Shown: piece by piece, positions 33,635 to 46,156 of the stretch
Numbering within the stretch: the first letter of the stretch is position 1
Layout: every line of letters begins with the position of its first letter
Program-made: the position numbers and the translations under genes
From: Isoetes taiwanensis
Lineage: Eukaryota; Streptophyta; Lycopodiopsida; Isoetales; Isoetaceae
Direction of reading: 5' to 3'
DNA length: 64,000 nucleotides
Assembly (NCBI GenBank): GCA_021234155.1
Contig: JAJEKV010000017.1
Coordinates: 11,541,525 to 11,605,524, forward strand
The notes under the pieces: generated by a model
What the model saw: only the letters and a program-made list of their open reading frames with translations
Database searches by the model: none
Told to the model about the DNA's origin: nothing

Positions 33635-33712
33635 AGCTATCAGGTTTTTCTTCCAGATTCTTGCTCTTTGTCACATTGCTATCCATGAGGGAGACATAGC
33701 AAATCCATGCAT
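33635..33712 (+). pseudogene. Duplicated P4-ATPase exon fragment
   Basis: FFQILALCHIAIHEGDIANP is nearly the same as the exon stretch at about 35397-35456 (ILALCHIAIPEGDIANPSS). About 75 bases are shared. It lies upstream of the ATPase pseudogene body, out of gene order. Confidence 0.7.
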
Positions 33713-34035
33713 ATGGAACCAAGCTTTACCCTTTTCATATCGGGCACTCAATCCATACTGCTTCTTGACAAGTTCCAGTTGATACACAAGCCTGTGGTCA
33801 AAGCAAATTTATTACTGTAACAGTAATGCTTGACTGCAAATTTATCATCTTATGTTCAATTATAGTATCATGATAAATAAAAGGAAGCACTGAACAATTC
33901 TTACTTAAGCATTCTAGTTTTGCCACCATCTTAAGAGAAGCATACGGTGACATGGTTCATTGATTCCATTACATCTTAAGTAACGTTCCCATTTTGGATC
34001 ACAGATATACTGGCAATAAAACTTACTACAAAATA

Positions 34036-36870
34036 CACATGATACACGTTTTTACCATGGTCGCTCTTTGAGCAATATTGCAGAGCGGCATATTGGTATT
34101 TTCACTGCTACAACAGCTATTTTATTAATGCCAATCAGCCCATATAGGCCAATTACTGTTATATTGCCGTTTATTTTTGTTGGGAATGGCACGGGAGCTA
34201 TGGGAAGACTTATGCCGTGCCCAAGGTCATAAAGAGATAAACTTGAGATCACTTGTAATTTGTTCTAGAGGTAAATGTGAGGAAAAGTTATGGAAGGATG
34301 TCTGTGTAGGAGACACGGTGCAGATAAAAAACAAAGAATATTTTCCAGCAGATATTCTTATTCTGTCTTCCAATGGTGCTGATGGAGTCTGTTATGTTGA
34401 AACTAAGAACCTTGATGGCAAAACAAACTTAAAGGTGACATACTGTAACAATATCTAGAGCACTTTTCTGTTTTTCTGTTATATAACAATATAGACTATT
34501 TTCCAGTTCAATTTAGTATGTAGTTTCAGTTGTGTGGGTGTCTCTAGAGGCTCATTAGTCCTTGCTATTTGTGATACAACTAGCCTCTGTAACGCATTAA
34601 AGAATTTATTTTTTAAGCTACATTTTGAGGAGAGAAGAAGGCATATATGTTGTAACTTTTCTTTTGCGAAATGATAGGCAGGTCTCGAATATACGCGGAA
34701 CTTAGCAACAGCAGATGATTTTAAGGATTTTGAGGCAGTTGTAAAATATGAAGCTTCAAATGCTTCATTGTATACCTATACAGGCGTTTTGGAATTTCAA
34801 AATGGACAAACGTATTCATTGGGGCCTCCACAGATATTGCTACGGGACCCTAGTCTTCAAATTCAGAGCATGTTTTTGGGAATATAGCATGTTTTTCAAA
34901 ATACAGAGTATTCATTAGGGCCTTCACGATATTGCTCTGGGGGTTGTGTTATATGGATATCTGATCCCTATTTCACTATATGTGACATTAGAGATTGTGC
35001 AAGTTATACAAAGGTGCATTTTATTGCACAAGGCCTTCTCATGTATGATGAAGAAACAAACATGCCACCAAAGTTAAATTAAATGAAGAACTAGGTCAAG
35101 TAGACACAATTTTAGGCGATAAGACCGCACACTCACAAGTAACCTAGATGGACTTTTGTCACCTTGCACAATCTCGTAGGCATCTTATGGTATGGGTTTT
35201 ACAGAGGTGGAAAGAGCAAAATTGGCCTTTGGGATGTCTTTAGTATCCATCAAGAAACCGAAGTAGATCAAACACAAACACATGTGGTGTTGCCATCTAG
35301 AAATAGCGAAGAAAAAAAATTATTGGGTTCAATTTTATGATGAACGGTTAATGAAAGGAAATTGGAGAAATGAAAAAAGATCCCGAAGCTATCGGGCTTT
35401 TCTTCCGTGATTCTTGCTCTTTGTCACATTGCTATCCCCGAGGGAGACATAGCAAATCCATCTTCTATACAATATCGAACCGAGTCTCCCAATGAGACGG
35501 CACTTGTTGTGGCTGCCAAGCAATTTGGTTTCCTCTTCTATAAAAGAACTCCATCGGCATTACATGTACGAAAAGTGCGGTAAAGATCAAGTAACCGATA
35601 GAACCTATGAGCTTTTGAGCATTCTAGAATTCAGCGAAAGGCAAGGAAACGAATGTCCGTGATTGTACGAACTTCTGAAGGACGAATATTATTGTTATCA
35701 AAAGGTGCGATTTGGCTTGCACGCCTTGACCATGACACGATAGGGTTGACAAAAGCTAAGGTTCACCATCCCGAACCACTATGGGGGGAGGTGGGATCGA
35801 ACTCTTTTGTTTGCACATAAAGAGCTTACGCTTGATGCTTACAAAGAATGGCAATCTAGATATTCTCAAGCACAAACGTGTTAGGGCCGGAAAAGAACAA
35901 CACAAACCGAGGAATTAGGCGATGAAATGGAGAAGGGTCTAAGGATTGTCGAGGAACTGGTGTTGAAAATAAACTTCACAAGGAGTCCCTCGAATGCATT
36001 GCTCATCTAGCGATCACGGGATTAAAGTTTGGTCATTGATCGAGACAAGGTTGAGACGACCATCAACATAGGTTATGCTTGCGGTACTATTCGCATTAAA
36101 ATTTCAGCAAAGTTTGTTATGAAATTATTAGTCACGTTTAAGATTATGTCTATCTTATATTTATGTAATTGACCAGGTCTTCTACGGCCGGTATGGAAAA
36201 GATTATAATAAATTTCTAAGGCCTTTACCCAAACCTTGGGAACTGAGAGAAAAGGTATGCCTTTTTAAACTTTTTAGTTAAATTAAATTGTTTATTAGAG
36301 TGCATCTCAAAAGTGCCATTCTGCACAGGTTTTGGAAAATACAATACGAGACCACCTTACTGAAGGATTATCTTTGTAGAAATGAGTCAAAGCGATCAAC
36401 ATGGAATCCAAATTAATGGAAAGGAACATGAAGTTGATGGCAATGAGCTTAGCGACACAAGGCCATTGTCATTTCAAAGAACAAAAGGCTAGAAGTATAA
36501 TGAACAAGGAAGCCAAAGAAGCAATGGGATTTCATCCTTAAGTGGAAGCCGAAGAAGCTTTATAAATGATTCTTTTGCTCTTGTGATTGATGGTGACTCA
36601 CTTGCATTTATTCTCATGGATGGAGAACTGCAAAGGCAGTTTTTGCAGTTGTTTATGAAGTTTGCATCAGTCCTATGTTGCAGTCCTATGTTGCAGAGTA
36701 TCGCCAAAGCAAAAAGTACAAGTTACAAAGTTAGTGAGGAAGGGATTAGGTTGGAACAAACTATGTTTAGCAATTGGGGATGGGGCAAATGATGTTGGCA
36801 TGATACATGTTGCAAATGTTGGAGTTGGAATTGTTGGTGTCGAGGGTGCCCAGGTATTTTTGGTACTTGT
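34036..36870 (+). pseudogene. P4-type phospholipid flippase (ALA family) pseudogene
   Basis: P4-ATPases flip aminophospholipids to the cytosolic leaflet. Gene order is kept. About 34085: IGIFTATTAILLMPISPYRP (membrane segments). 34177-34458: actuator domain with VGDTVQIKNKEYFPADILIL and YVETKNLDGKTNLKV. 34682-34860: NASLYTYTGVLEFQNGQTYS and LLRDPSLQ. About 35040: LMYDEETNMPPK, then ELGQVDTILGDKT, where the phosphorylation motif DKTGTL is broken. 35390-35740: nucleotide-binding domain with NETALVVAAKQFGFLFYKRT. 36050: DKVETTINIGYACGTI. 36660-36860: [15 protein letters not shown] and GDGANDVGM. Stops and small deletions interrupt every exon, and the last membrane segments are missing. Confidence 0.88.
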
Positions 36871-36899
36871 TTTGAGCATCATATTCCCACTAAATAACA

Positions 36900-38889
36900 C
36901 ATTCCTTGCAACTATCAATGATCCTCAAATAATATATCTGATGAAAATTTAAACTTGACGGATGATCCCACTTTCTTTGTTACAATATATGAACATGGCA
37001 TCTTGTTGGGAGGGAATATGAAGTTAATTGACGGAATATGAGCACATTGCTCATCCACTTTGATTTGTTGCAACGTTATTTTTCTAATTGTAGAAATGTA
37101 TCGGAAGAAAAGAAGGAAAAGATAGTAAATATGAATGGGTGGTAGAAAATTTATGCTCTTAGGGAGACGAATTTAGTGGATGCCCAAAATGTAACAATTT
37201 TGTGGATGCCTAAAAATGATACTAAGTTTAGAAGTTGATATACTTACTATATTGTTTTTAGTGCAATTTATAAAAATGCCTTTGTATTTTATGGAATAAA
37301 TTATAAAATGCACTTGAAATGCCTCTAATTCTATACCAGACACGATTCTTGCTAGTCCGTCACACCAGCACAAATTTAGTAGCATCGTGCGCCTCCTCCT
37401 TTGGACGGCTGGTAGCACCGCCTCGGAAATTTTTCCGACTGAATTCCTCCTCCGTCCGGAAATTATTTAATACATTATCTCCCATTAAAATTTTTCGACG
37501 GAATTCCTCCCATCTGGAAATTATCTAATACATTATCTCCCATTGTGTAAAAAACCAGAATATCATGTGCTTTATCTTGTTGATGCAGACGATTGACACA
37601 AATCCCTACTTCTTGCTGTATAGGCTACAACATATTATAACGATGACATTTGGTTTTCCATTAATATGTTAAATGCTTTTCGTGATTTGTTAAATTTCCT
37701 GATGGTTTGCACCCAAAATTAACTGGCACCAACCAACTTAAACGTGCATATTAGAAATAGAATTACTACATTACCAAATCACTTAGACGCGCATATTCGA
37801 AATGGGATTGCTATATTAGCAAAACACGAATTGGTTCTTTTTTACCATTGGGTATTCTATTCTTAATATTTGTATGCATGCAAAATGAAATCATGTATTC
37901 ATACAGGCCCTGTACAATTTCCATTACTAATTTAACTACACAAGGCATTCTTCATGAATGGCTAATGTGTTTTAAACAAAAAACATGATCACATCAATCC
38001 CAATTGGTCTAGGCACTGAGCTTCGCAAGCCTCATTTTGGTCCATGTACAATTCATAAACAAAAGAAAACAAAACAAAACAACACAAAATAAAAACCTCC
38101 CTTCAAAACATTAATAAGCCCTGACACATGAAATGACCCAACAAGAACCATGAAAACGAAACGTCAACAAGAAACATGAAAACACACTCTCGGGCCACCG
38201 GAAGGCAACCCTCCGTGCGCAGCACCTTGTTTGGGTTGGGGGGAGGGGGGGACTCCTTTAACAAGGGGCGGGATTGCTTTGCCTCGCCATCACCTGACAC
38301 ACTAACGGATAAAAAGCCCTAAGCCGTGGCATCATTTAATCGTTGAAATAAATTGTTCCATCGCGATGTAACATTGTGGGATCAGATGGCCCCCTAACGC
38401 AGCCTCACATAAGTGGATGGCAAAGAAGACCATAGCTCTCAAAAATAAAGGAAGGAAAAATGAAACAACGTTACATAGGTGTGGCATGTCATTTCAATTG
38501 AACAAGGCATTATTTTGTGCATGCAATACACATGCAGAATTATATATTTTAGAAATTTTGACATGCGTTTTCCATGTAAGCAAAAATATTCATTATCTGC
38601 TTCCCCCAAACTTGGCCTACTTTCGTGGCCACTTATTGTTGAGCAACTTCGTTCACCTTCATATCCCCTTTTGAGGGATTGGTGGCCATCTTTGTGCACT
38701 TGTGTGAGACCGTTTTACAGTCCACTTATCGCATTGATTATAAAGCAACACAGGAACCATTGTAGCTCCCTTTGTAGCAACACCCTTGCTGCATCTGTAA
38801 TGAGATGCAGCTCAAGAAAATAATAAGAATACTACGAATAATAATGAACATTTTAATTTTAGGTGAGGTCTGGAGGAAGCAGCTAAACT
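36900..38889. other. No recognisable gene
   Basis: AT-rich and non-coding. A local duplication at 37432-37545 repeats GAATTCCTCC and TACATTATCTCCCATT about 65 bases apart. This is the 3' side of the GH79 gene; no clear poly(A) signal could be singled out. Confidence 0.45.
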
Positions 38890-41800
38890 TCATAATGGAG
38901 AGGGACAAGCAGGAACAGATGCATCTGGCACCACCGCAAAAACAATGGAGAGGGGGGCAACAGAAATGGGCTGTTCAGGACTCGCTAGCTTTGGGTTCAA
39001 ACTTGGTAGATTACCATCTGAAGTTACTTGTAGCACCTGTCCGTTCAACATCACAATTTGGCCCTGCAGGTTATTGTTTAGGGCTGCCAAGTGGTATTCC
39101 ATTCTTTTGGCTTGTACTGTTGCCCCAACACCACCCACAATCTTGCTGGATTGTGATACAGGAGCATAGGACTGAGTATATATCGATAAATTAACATCAT
39201 ATTGTGTTGAATTGCTGAGGTTGATAAGCAAGACTGACACGCCACCCTGTAATCACAGCTTATATCGAGTGAAAATTTGTACTTAATGCAGATAATGCTT
39301 ATGAAAGCTAAGGCATTGAGATTCTAGCATGTGACCAACTTACAGGATACTCTTTTGAACAATGTGTATACGCACGTAGATACAAAATATTTGGCAAATT
39401 TGAAGCTAATGCATCTCTACCCATCAACCGCTGCCATAAGAGGGCGCTGCAAATGAATTAATCATTATTAACTTGTAAGGTTGGCTTTATATCACACGAT
39501 AAATGGTTAGTATTTTAAGGCAGGTGTATCGCATCTATATTAAAACTTCTCAATGATTTCAGATTTTCATGCTGCTCAAAATTCAACCATGTATTCCAGC
39601 ATTTAGGAAGCACTTAAGAGTAGCATGTATCAATCATATTTGTAACTATAAACATTATACCTGTAATAATCTGGATTAGGATGGAATGTAGCAGTATTAA
39701 GAAGCGCATAGTTACCACCAACAAGGCTTTGACGGCAATAGACAGCTGTATTATGAGAGGCCGCCATTCCTAATTGATCCAAATACCTGCAACAGAAGAT
39801 ATTTGAACAGGTTTACATAACATTTCTATCAGGGTGTACCCTGTATATATCTTCACACACAACTAAGGCAAAAATTTCCCAGCCATGTTTGTCCTGAATC
39901 CTGGATGCATCTTAAGATACTCTACTTTCATTGTATGCATACATAAATTAAGAAGCTTCCCTCAGGGATCTAAGCTTTAGCAGATTGAGCTTCTTTACTT
40001 GCAGCTCCTAACCATTGGTTTAACATAGCTATGAACAGATCTACTGGATACAACATAGACATTGGTGGTCACGAGCTCTGCAGTGGTTCACGGAACTTAT
40101 TAAGTTTTGTAGGAAGATCGTGCATTGGAAACCTCGCAAGTTTTTTACAGCACATTCCCCACCCTCTAGATGGATTGAATCCGATCTGAAGCATGGCTAG
40201 AGATTGACCACATCTCTATGTCTGCACCGAAATCTTAGCATGCTATAATTATATCTTTACAAAATGTATCTGCGAACAAGAAATAAATAAAGGTCCAAAA
40301 ATTTCCACAAGCCCCTCACATAAAAAGAGAAACTAGTCCCTAAAAGGTAATCATTATACCAAAAGCTAGAGATAAAAGCATCAGTAACAAGGTGTTTGCC
40401 ACTGTTGTAAGCTCCACCAGCTTCTCCAATCCATGCTTGTGCCCATGGCCCATACTTTTGTAATGTATCTCGCATCTGACGGTATGCGCCAGCTTCTTGA
40501 CTTAGATAAGTCGGGTTGAGTATTTTCTGAACTAAATGTTGATCCACTCCTGTCATGTACCACATAATCACTCTTAGCAGTTTAATGCTCAGTTAGATCC
40601 ACAATTTAGCTCATTAACAACGAACCTGCACCAAGGTTATAGACGTGTCGACTACATGCGTTGAGTATATCAGGCCCCGTAGATTGAAGCAGCTGTTGGT
40701 ACCAGCTAACAAGGAAGAAGCCATCTGGTGCTACTATCAATGGCTTGTCTGGAAGACTCTCATAGATACCATTAATTATCGTGCGGAGTACTCTCAAATC
40801 AGCTGCATATTGTTGGGCAGATACGCTTGCTCCTATACCAGGACCACTTAGCTCGTTCCCTAAAAGGAAACAAGTTGCAGATTGCCTATTAGTTTCATAG
40901 TTATACGGAAACCACAATACAGTGAATGCATAGGCTAGGAACTATACAAGTAGTAAAATAGTAGGATAAGAGCCAGAACTTTTCTTTTAAAGACGAATAG
41001 CTTTATATCATAATTTTAAAAACGTTACGTGATAAATAAACAAGGACATTAAAGGAGGTAGAAAAAGTATTGAAAGAAAGGATGAACTCACCAAGCTCCC
41101 AAGCTTGAACCTTATAACCACGATCAACAGTGTGCTTGATAAAAGCATGCGCATTTGTTGAGTCCCATGCTCCAATATAGGTTCCTCTTCCTGTTCGTGT
41201 ACGACCATAGAGTGCGTTCAACCCAAAGGCAACTACTGCTCTATCTTGCAAAAAAGTAAAAGAGATCTCATTATGCAAATGTAAGACCGAATGTAGGTCA
41301 AGGCCAATTCATAAATGAAGCAAAAACCAGATTACCCTGTCTTTTGGAAAAAAGCATTCAAGGAATCCCAGCGAGACATATTAAGGCATCCTTCTGAAAA
41401 CCCAAATAATCCCCCGAGGTGCTTAACAATTGGAAGACATGGGCGCTGGATATTCCCAACATCGTAAATTATTCTGTCTTGCAATGATCCTCCTAATCGA
41501 AGCCTCAAAGGGTATAAAGCTGCACATATTTTTAGTATGAGCATTCCTTAAACAAAACCGATACACAGAGATCCACTCATGAATAGCATGGTAGTTACCT
41601 TTCACCGCCTTTTCAAGCACTGGATTTGTAAGGTCCTGCATGGACGTAAGTGTTTTCAGAAACCCAATGACACATATTCCTTCCATTTAGCTCCCGACCA
41701 AGCAGGCATTACTGGCTCTAAGCCTAAAATACTCTGCTCTGCTGCCTAAGTAACTTATGCTGCAAATTGATGGATAAATGAAAAGGCTTATAGATCGTCA

Positions 41801-42432
41801 CACACCTAATTAATAGCAGAACAAGAGTTAAGGTTTGACAGAAGATCCTTTCCTCATTTGGCAAGCTTGATCAACTAGATATCAATGCAACGTTCACAAG
41901 TCTTTTACTCTGAAGGTAAAGAAATGCTAATGCGCAGCAAAGCAAAAGAACCTAGACCGAATCTGTTTTCCAGTTCTCCAATTTCAAGATGGGTATTTTA
42001 ATCTGCAGCCAGAGGTTCACTGCAAATGCGCTCGATTTTCTGTGTGTTGTCACTGCAGGGATTCTTATTCTGCGTATAGCTAGCGAATTTTTTGGCAATA
42101 TAATTATCTAGATGACCTCAGCTGCAATACTAGATTTGGAAATGGAAAATGACAGCGAAGTTGCTTACAGTTGAATGCTAACACAGTAGATGAATGTGAG
42201 TTGAGGAGGTCCTTACCAGGTCTAGAATAGATGCATGAGCCCAGCTACAAGTCCCATAATCACATTTGTCAGCAGGCCACCAATCCAATGTGGCACAAAT
42301 GAAGCTCTCATCAACGCGCCCAATTCTGGCAGCGCCATTTATAAGAAGAGTGGTGTTCCGGATCCCTTCCACCAAAGATAAGACCAGAGCTAAGGTAACA
42401 ATAAGAGCAAAGCTGAAACGGTTGCAGGCCAT
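38890..42432 (-). CDS. GH79 beta-glucuronidase / heparanase-like protein
   Basis: An apparently intact nine-exon gene. Exons: 42217-42432, 41599-41635, 41336-41519, 41092-41240, 40626-40859, 40360-40549, 39661-39786, 39344-39446, 38890-39246. All joins have GT/AG borders and phases agree; the total of 1,596 nt codes for 531 residues, typical for plant heparanase-like proteins. Residues 1-23 form a signal peptide. Then come CATLDWWP and CDYGTCSW, PLRLRLGGSLQD, FGFSEGC, AVVAFGLNALYG, the acid/base Glu in WELGNE, the nucleophile Glu in WIGEAGGAYNSG, and YLDQLGMAAS, CRQSLVGGNY and NPDYY. It should cleave glucuronic acid from cell-wall arabinogalactan proteins or flavonoid glucuronides, secreted to the wall. 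I started at the ATG at 42432 because it opens the signal peptide and matches family length. The substrate is inference. Confidence 0.93.
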
Positions 42433-42489
42433 TGATACTGTTGCTCAAGACCGTAGCAGCAGTAATGAGCACTGCATTCCGTGAAGAGT

Positions 42490-43310
42490 GGCGTGAGTAG
42501 AGCGGATTTAAGGAGGTGCCATTGTTTTGGGCGGAAAATGTGAAGGAATCAAGTGCAAATCGGGGGCGACATTCACGTACGTTAGGCATCCAGGCATATA
42601 TTTCTTCATTTCAGAAAAAAAGTGAAATTAGACCTGCCAACAACTCAAATTGCTTGACAGATTGCTTGACGCTCAAGCGGCCCCACTTTGTTCGCTTCCA
42701 AACAAAATCACTTTGAACTTTGCCAGCTGTTCTTTTCGTACGTTTCCAGTGACTCCGATTTGTCATCTACCGGACCGGATGATAGATTATCCTAATGCTT
42801 TGGTACTGTAAATTTGAGTTCAAGCCCTCAAGTAAACACATCATCATCATCATTCATATAAAAAAGTGAACGAGAGAGATGGCAGCAAAATCGACCGCCT
42901 GATTTTTCGCCACTAGGAGGTTGCGACAGAAACGCTAAATTTCAAAATTAAACAAAATTAAATTACTTCCATAATCCTATATTATATAGGCCTAAGGCAT
43001 ATAGATGATATAACTTTATAGTATACATTGTAATTGTAATAAAACTTGTTCTTGTTGACAACAATTTTTTTTTTTAAAGACAACTTTTTATGTGAACGCA
43101 AGGCAACACAATATAGAGAAGGGGATACATCACTCCCTATTGATTAACTTAGAATAGCTCCTTTCAACAACCACATAGCCTTTCAACAAGGGGCCACACG
43201 GATATGGACATCACTCTTTATGTGGTGCCCAATTCTTGAAGGGCCAAAATCTCTAAAAGTTAAGAGTGTATTGGCAAAGAACTTTCCTTTCAGGTTTTTT
43301 CCTTTTCTTT
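42490..43310. other. Intergenic, 5' side of the GH79 gene
   Basis: This should hold the promoter of the minus-strand GH79 gene. I see no convincing TATA box. A run of CATCATCATCAT lies at 42840 and a poly(T) at 43063. Nothing else is recognisable. Confidence 0.4.
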
Positions 43311-43316
43311 TTTTTG

Positions 43317-44120
43317 GGTTGCCCCTAGGGGGGCAAACCCTCGTTTATGTGGGTTTTTGGCATATCCTAGGTATATGCTGGAATATACCTAGGATATGCT
43401 GGTGACTGCTCCAAACCCATTGTCCTCTATAAACTGGCGGTCACCTACCTTCTGGATTGCGGATGCTCCAACCGGTTAACTGGGATGGTAGACCGAAGCT
43501 CGAATTTGATGAATATTTGTGTCGGATTGCCTGGACGGAATTGAAGCCTCATTCGACACAGCCATGGCTTAGAATCTGAAGCTGGAGTTTCTTGTGTATC
43601 GATCCTGCCGGCATGCCTTACGCCATGCAGTAACCCTTCCCCTTTGTTCCTTCCGCCTTATTTGATGTGCCGGACCCTATCGCCCATAAATAGCCCTGGT
43701 ATTTTATCTGGAATGGTAAACCACAGTTAGAAACAAGGCAAAAGGGGGCTTTAGCAAGATCAGGCATCTTTGCGCTCATCTTTCATGTCGGAAAGCCTGG
43801 CCGAAAAGGAAGTTTTAGCTAAATCTTTGCTTAGCTGTGGTGATCGGCACAGCCATTGCCTCGATTTCTTTTTCCCTTTTTTGTGCTTTGCATTTGAGTT
43901 TATTGCATATTTTTTATCAGACTTTTTGGCAGGCCTTGGACAAGATTTGTTTTGAGAGTCTCGCAGACTAAAGCAAGTTGGGTTCTCAACCTGAGATTTT
44001 TATTCGCATTGTTCTTGCATATTCAGGAGTCCAAGCTTGATGTCTTAAGATTAAGCTTTGTTATGGTGTGCTTGAAATTCCGGAGTTTCCTTTACTACAT
44101 ATCTAAAACTTGAAGGTGTT
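43317..44120 (+). repeat. Repeat family C, copy 3 (longest)
   Basis: The start hairpin GGGTTGCCCCTAGGGGGGCA (43317) is followed by a perfect 17-bp hairpin with arms at 43360-43376 and 43383-43399 and the loop GCTGGA. Then come AAACTGGCGGTCA and CCGGTTAAC. Further right, CCCATAAATAGCCC (about 43686) looks like a TATA box, so the family may be an LTR. Similarity with copies 1 and 2 fades after about 200 bases. Confidence 0.7.
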
Positions 44121-44131
44121 TTGTTTAGGCA

Positions 44132-45150
44132 TGATATATGGCAAGGATTGGAGCTAAGGTGATTTCGGAGTTTGTACCTACTCTAATGTTCATGATATGA
44201 CTAATCCTTTGAATCAACATCTTGATTTCTCTATTTATATATCTCATGAGCTGGATCGAAGAGCTTTCCAACATTAATAGTTTGTGTGGCAGGCTCTCAA
44301 CATTATCGGGCAGCTTCATATACCATGTGCAATACCAATTGATGTATAGACTTATGGCTCTCCTATGTCGATGCGGGAGGCAGTAGGCCTTTGTTAGCCA
44401 GGCAATCATATTAGTTAGAGCTACCTTCAATAGGCCTATCCGGAGACGTTGATCATCATCGACCCCCTTTGAGTTTGGGCTCGGGGTAGAACCCTTATTT
44501 ATGATGCATATATGTATGTCATGTTGATGATCATTTGTTGATGATGGATGGGCCACCTTCGTGGTGGTATATTACTATGTATTGTTGCTAGTGCTAACAT
44601 ATATATGTACTCTTCCGCAATATAGGATATCTCAGAGGAGGAATGGGGCAAATGACACCTCTGTGTCCTTCACTTGGACATTTGACCATCACAAGTAGTT
44701 CAAGAGACAAGGGGTCTTTCCTGGTGATAGAGTTGTTGGGAAAGGGGATTTCCCATATTTATATGATGGGAGCATCATATAGGTTCGGGAAGCCTCACAA
44801 TGATATCAAAGCCATGATCTTGGTAGACCGGATCATAGCACTGGCCATGGCATAATTAGTTGGACAAATAGCTTGTAGTGAGTGTTAAATAGAAAATCCC
44901 TTTAAGTCTCCATATAAAATGTTAAAGTAGCCTATGTATGTGAAAGAGGGATTAGTTAGGAAGAGAAATGCAGAGGAGAAAGGAGAGCTAATATTAGGTT
45001 TTGGGCAGAAAAGGTCACTTGCTCTTGAAGGCCATAACTTTTTATAAGAAGCTTAGCGATTCTTGCTTCATTGCATAGACATTTGAATTGATGCGCGAAG
45101 ACGCTTTCGGTATTTATTTTTGAATTCTAAGATGTAACACGTCCAACCCT
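44132..45150 (+). repeat. Repeat D, copy 1
   Basis: About 1.0 kb closely similar to 57973-59010: from GGCAAGGATTGGAGCTAAGG, through ATGATGGATGGGCCACCTTC and GGGGCAAATGACACC, to TTGAATTCTAAGATGTA. Copies differ by many small indels not in multiples of three, so the 143-codon minus-strand frame here is not conserved. The class is unknown; no ends with target duplication were found. Confidence 0.8.
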
Positions 45151-45154
45151 TTAA

Positions 45155-45215
45155 TGTGGGGACTCGAACCCCTAATCTCATGTTACCAAACCAAGCCATT
45201 TCCAATGAGCCAAGC
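45155..45215 (-). other. tRNA-like / SINE-head sequence
   Basis: The minus strand has GGCTCATTGG (A-box-like) and, 31 bases on, a perfect T-arm: GGGG, loop TTCGAGT, CCCC, including the B box GGTTCGAGTCC. Acceptor ends do not pair and no anticodon stem is clear, so it is not an intact tRNA. It abuts the right end of repeat D copy 1. Confidence 0.5.
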
Positions 45216-45699
45216 TTACTTTGCATATATATAATAGCTTTGGGCTCTAGTTATCACCTACCTAGAGACACGGCCTTCCTTAAAAGCCATGTACTCCTGT
45301 TGTTCTTGTATATGCCATATTCTAATAGACTTTCAAGCCATTTCTAATATTGTTCTCACCGGATTGGGGCTCATAATTGTTCGAAACTATTGTGGGTCAA
45401 TGTAGTAAGGACGTCTGAAATGTTTATTTTAAAACTACCTTCCTTAAGGCATGAACAAGTTTGAAGAGGTTTATTCCATCTTTAATTAAAATATAAATGT
45501 TATAGCCTGCGATAACAAGCATCTGTCAACTAGTTCTCGGCCTCCTTCTTCTTTATTGTGTCTGTACACAACACCTCTTCCACAAGCAGATTATCTTAGC
45601 AGGCGGTTTTCCCATGTCTTACAGAGTCGTAACCAAGCCTGGCACCCTTCTTCTGTGTCGATCACTCTGTATGCTTTAGCAGATCCTCTGCACAGCAAC

Positions 45700-45850
45700 A
45701 TTAATCTCCAGTCGGGGTCCTATCTCGATTGCTGGTCGATGATGCAGCGAACCAGTCGACCGCCGATGTCTTCACAAGATGTCTGCCACGGATGCTTATA
45801 TCTAGACTGTGTTCCTTTACAATAGCGTTCGGACCTGCTACATCGATTGT
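45700..45850 (+). pseudogene. Copia-type RNase H tail remnant
   Basis: A frame reads VDDAANQSTADVFTRCLPRM, then LISRLCSF, resembling the ADIFTKPLP signature at the end of Ty1/Copia polyproteins. The upstream domains are not recognisable and no LTR is visible nearby. The match rests on about 15 residues, so it is tentative. Confidence 0.45.
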
Positions 45851-45940
45851 AGGTCTGCCTCTATGGTTGGTCGCCACCATGCTGCTCATTCTTGATTGTC
45901 CATGCGTCGCCTCTGACATAACATGGTTCCCTCCTCTTAT

Positions 45941-46156
45941 CAGTGTTGGGCAAAGTTTTTAAACCCAATCGGAAATTTTCCTACTCTTTCATCAAATAGC
46001 CGGATATTTTCAGTTCCCAATCGGAAATTTGTATTACTCTTATACAAATATGCATAAAAATCCACCGGAATGTTTCCTGCAATGTGCTAACTCAACTGGA
46101 AATTCTTAGTTTCAACCGAAACAACCCTTCTCTACCCCGGAATTTGCCCAACAATG
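45941..46156. mobile_element. hAT MITE (216 bp) with perfect 8-bp duplication
   Basis: Terminal inverted repeats are CAGTGTTGGGCAAA on the left and CATTGTTGGGCAAA on the right strand (13 of 14). CCTCTTAT flanks both sides (45933-45940 and 46157-46164). Ends of this form with 8-bp duplications are characteristic of hAT elements. It carries no coding sequence; AATCGGAAATTT occurs twice inside. Confidence 0.9.

Noticed and set aside
38439-38823. Overlapping ORFs of 85-114 codons on both strands downstream of GH79
   Set aside because: No domain, no splice support and low-complexity composition; probably chance frames.
44125-44556. 143-codon minus-strand ORF in repeat D
   Set aside because: The second copy of the repeat has indels of 4 and 11 bases in this stretch, so the frame is not conserved.
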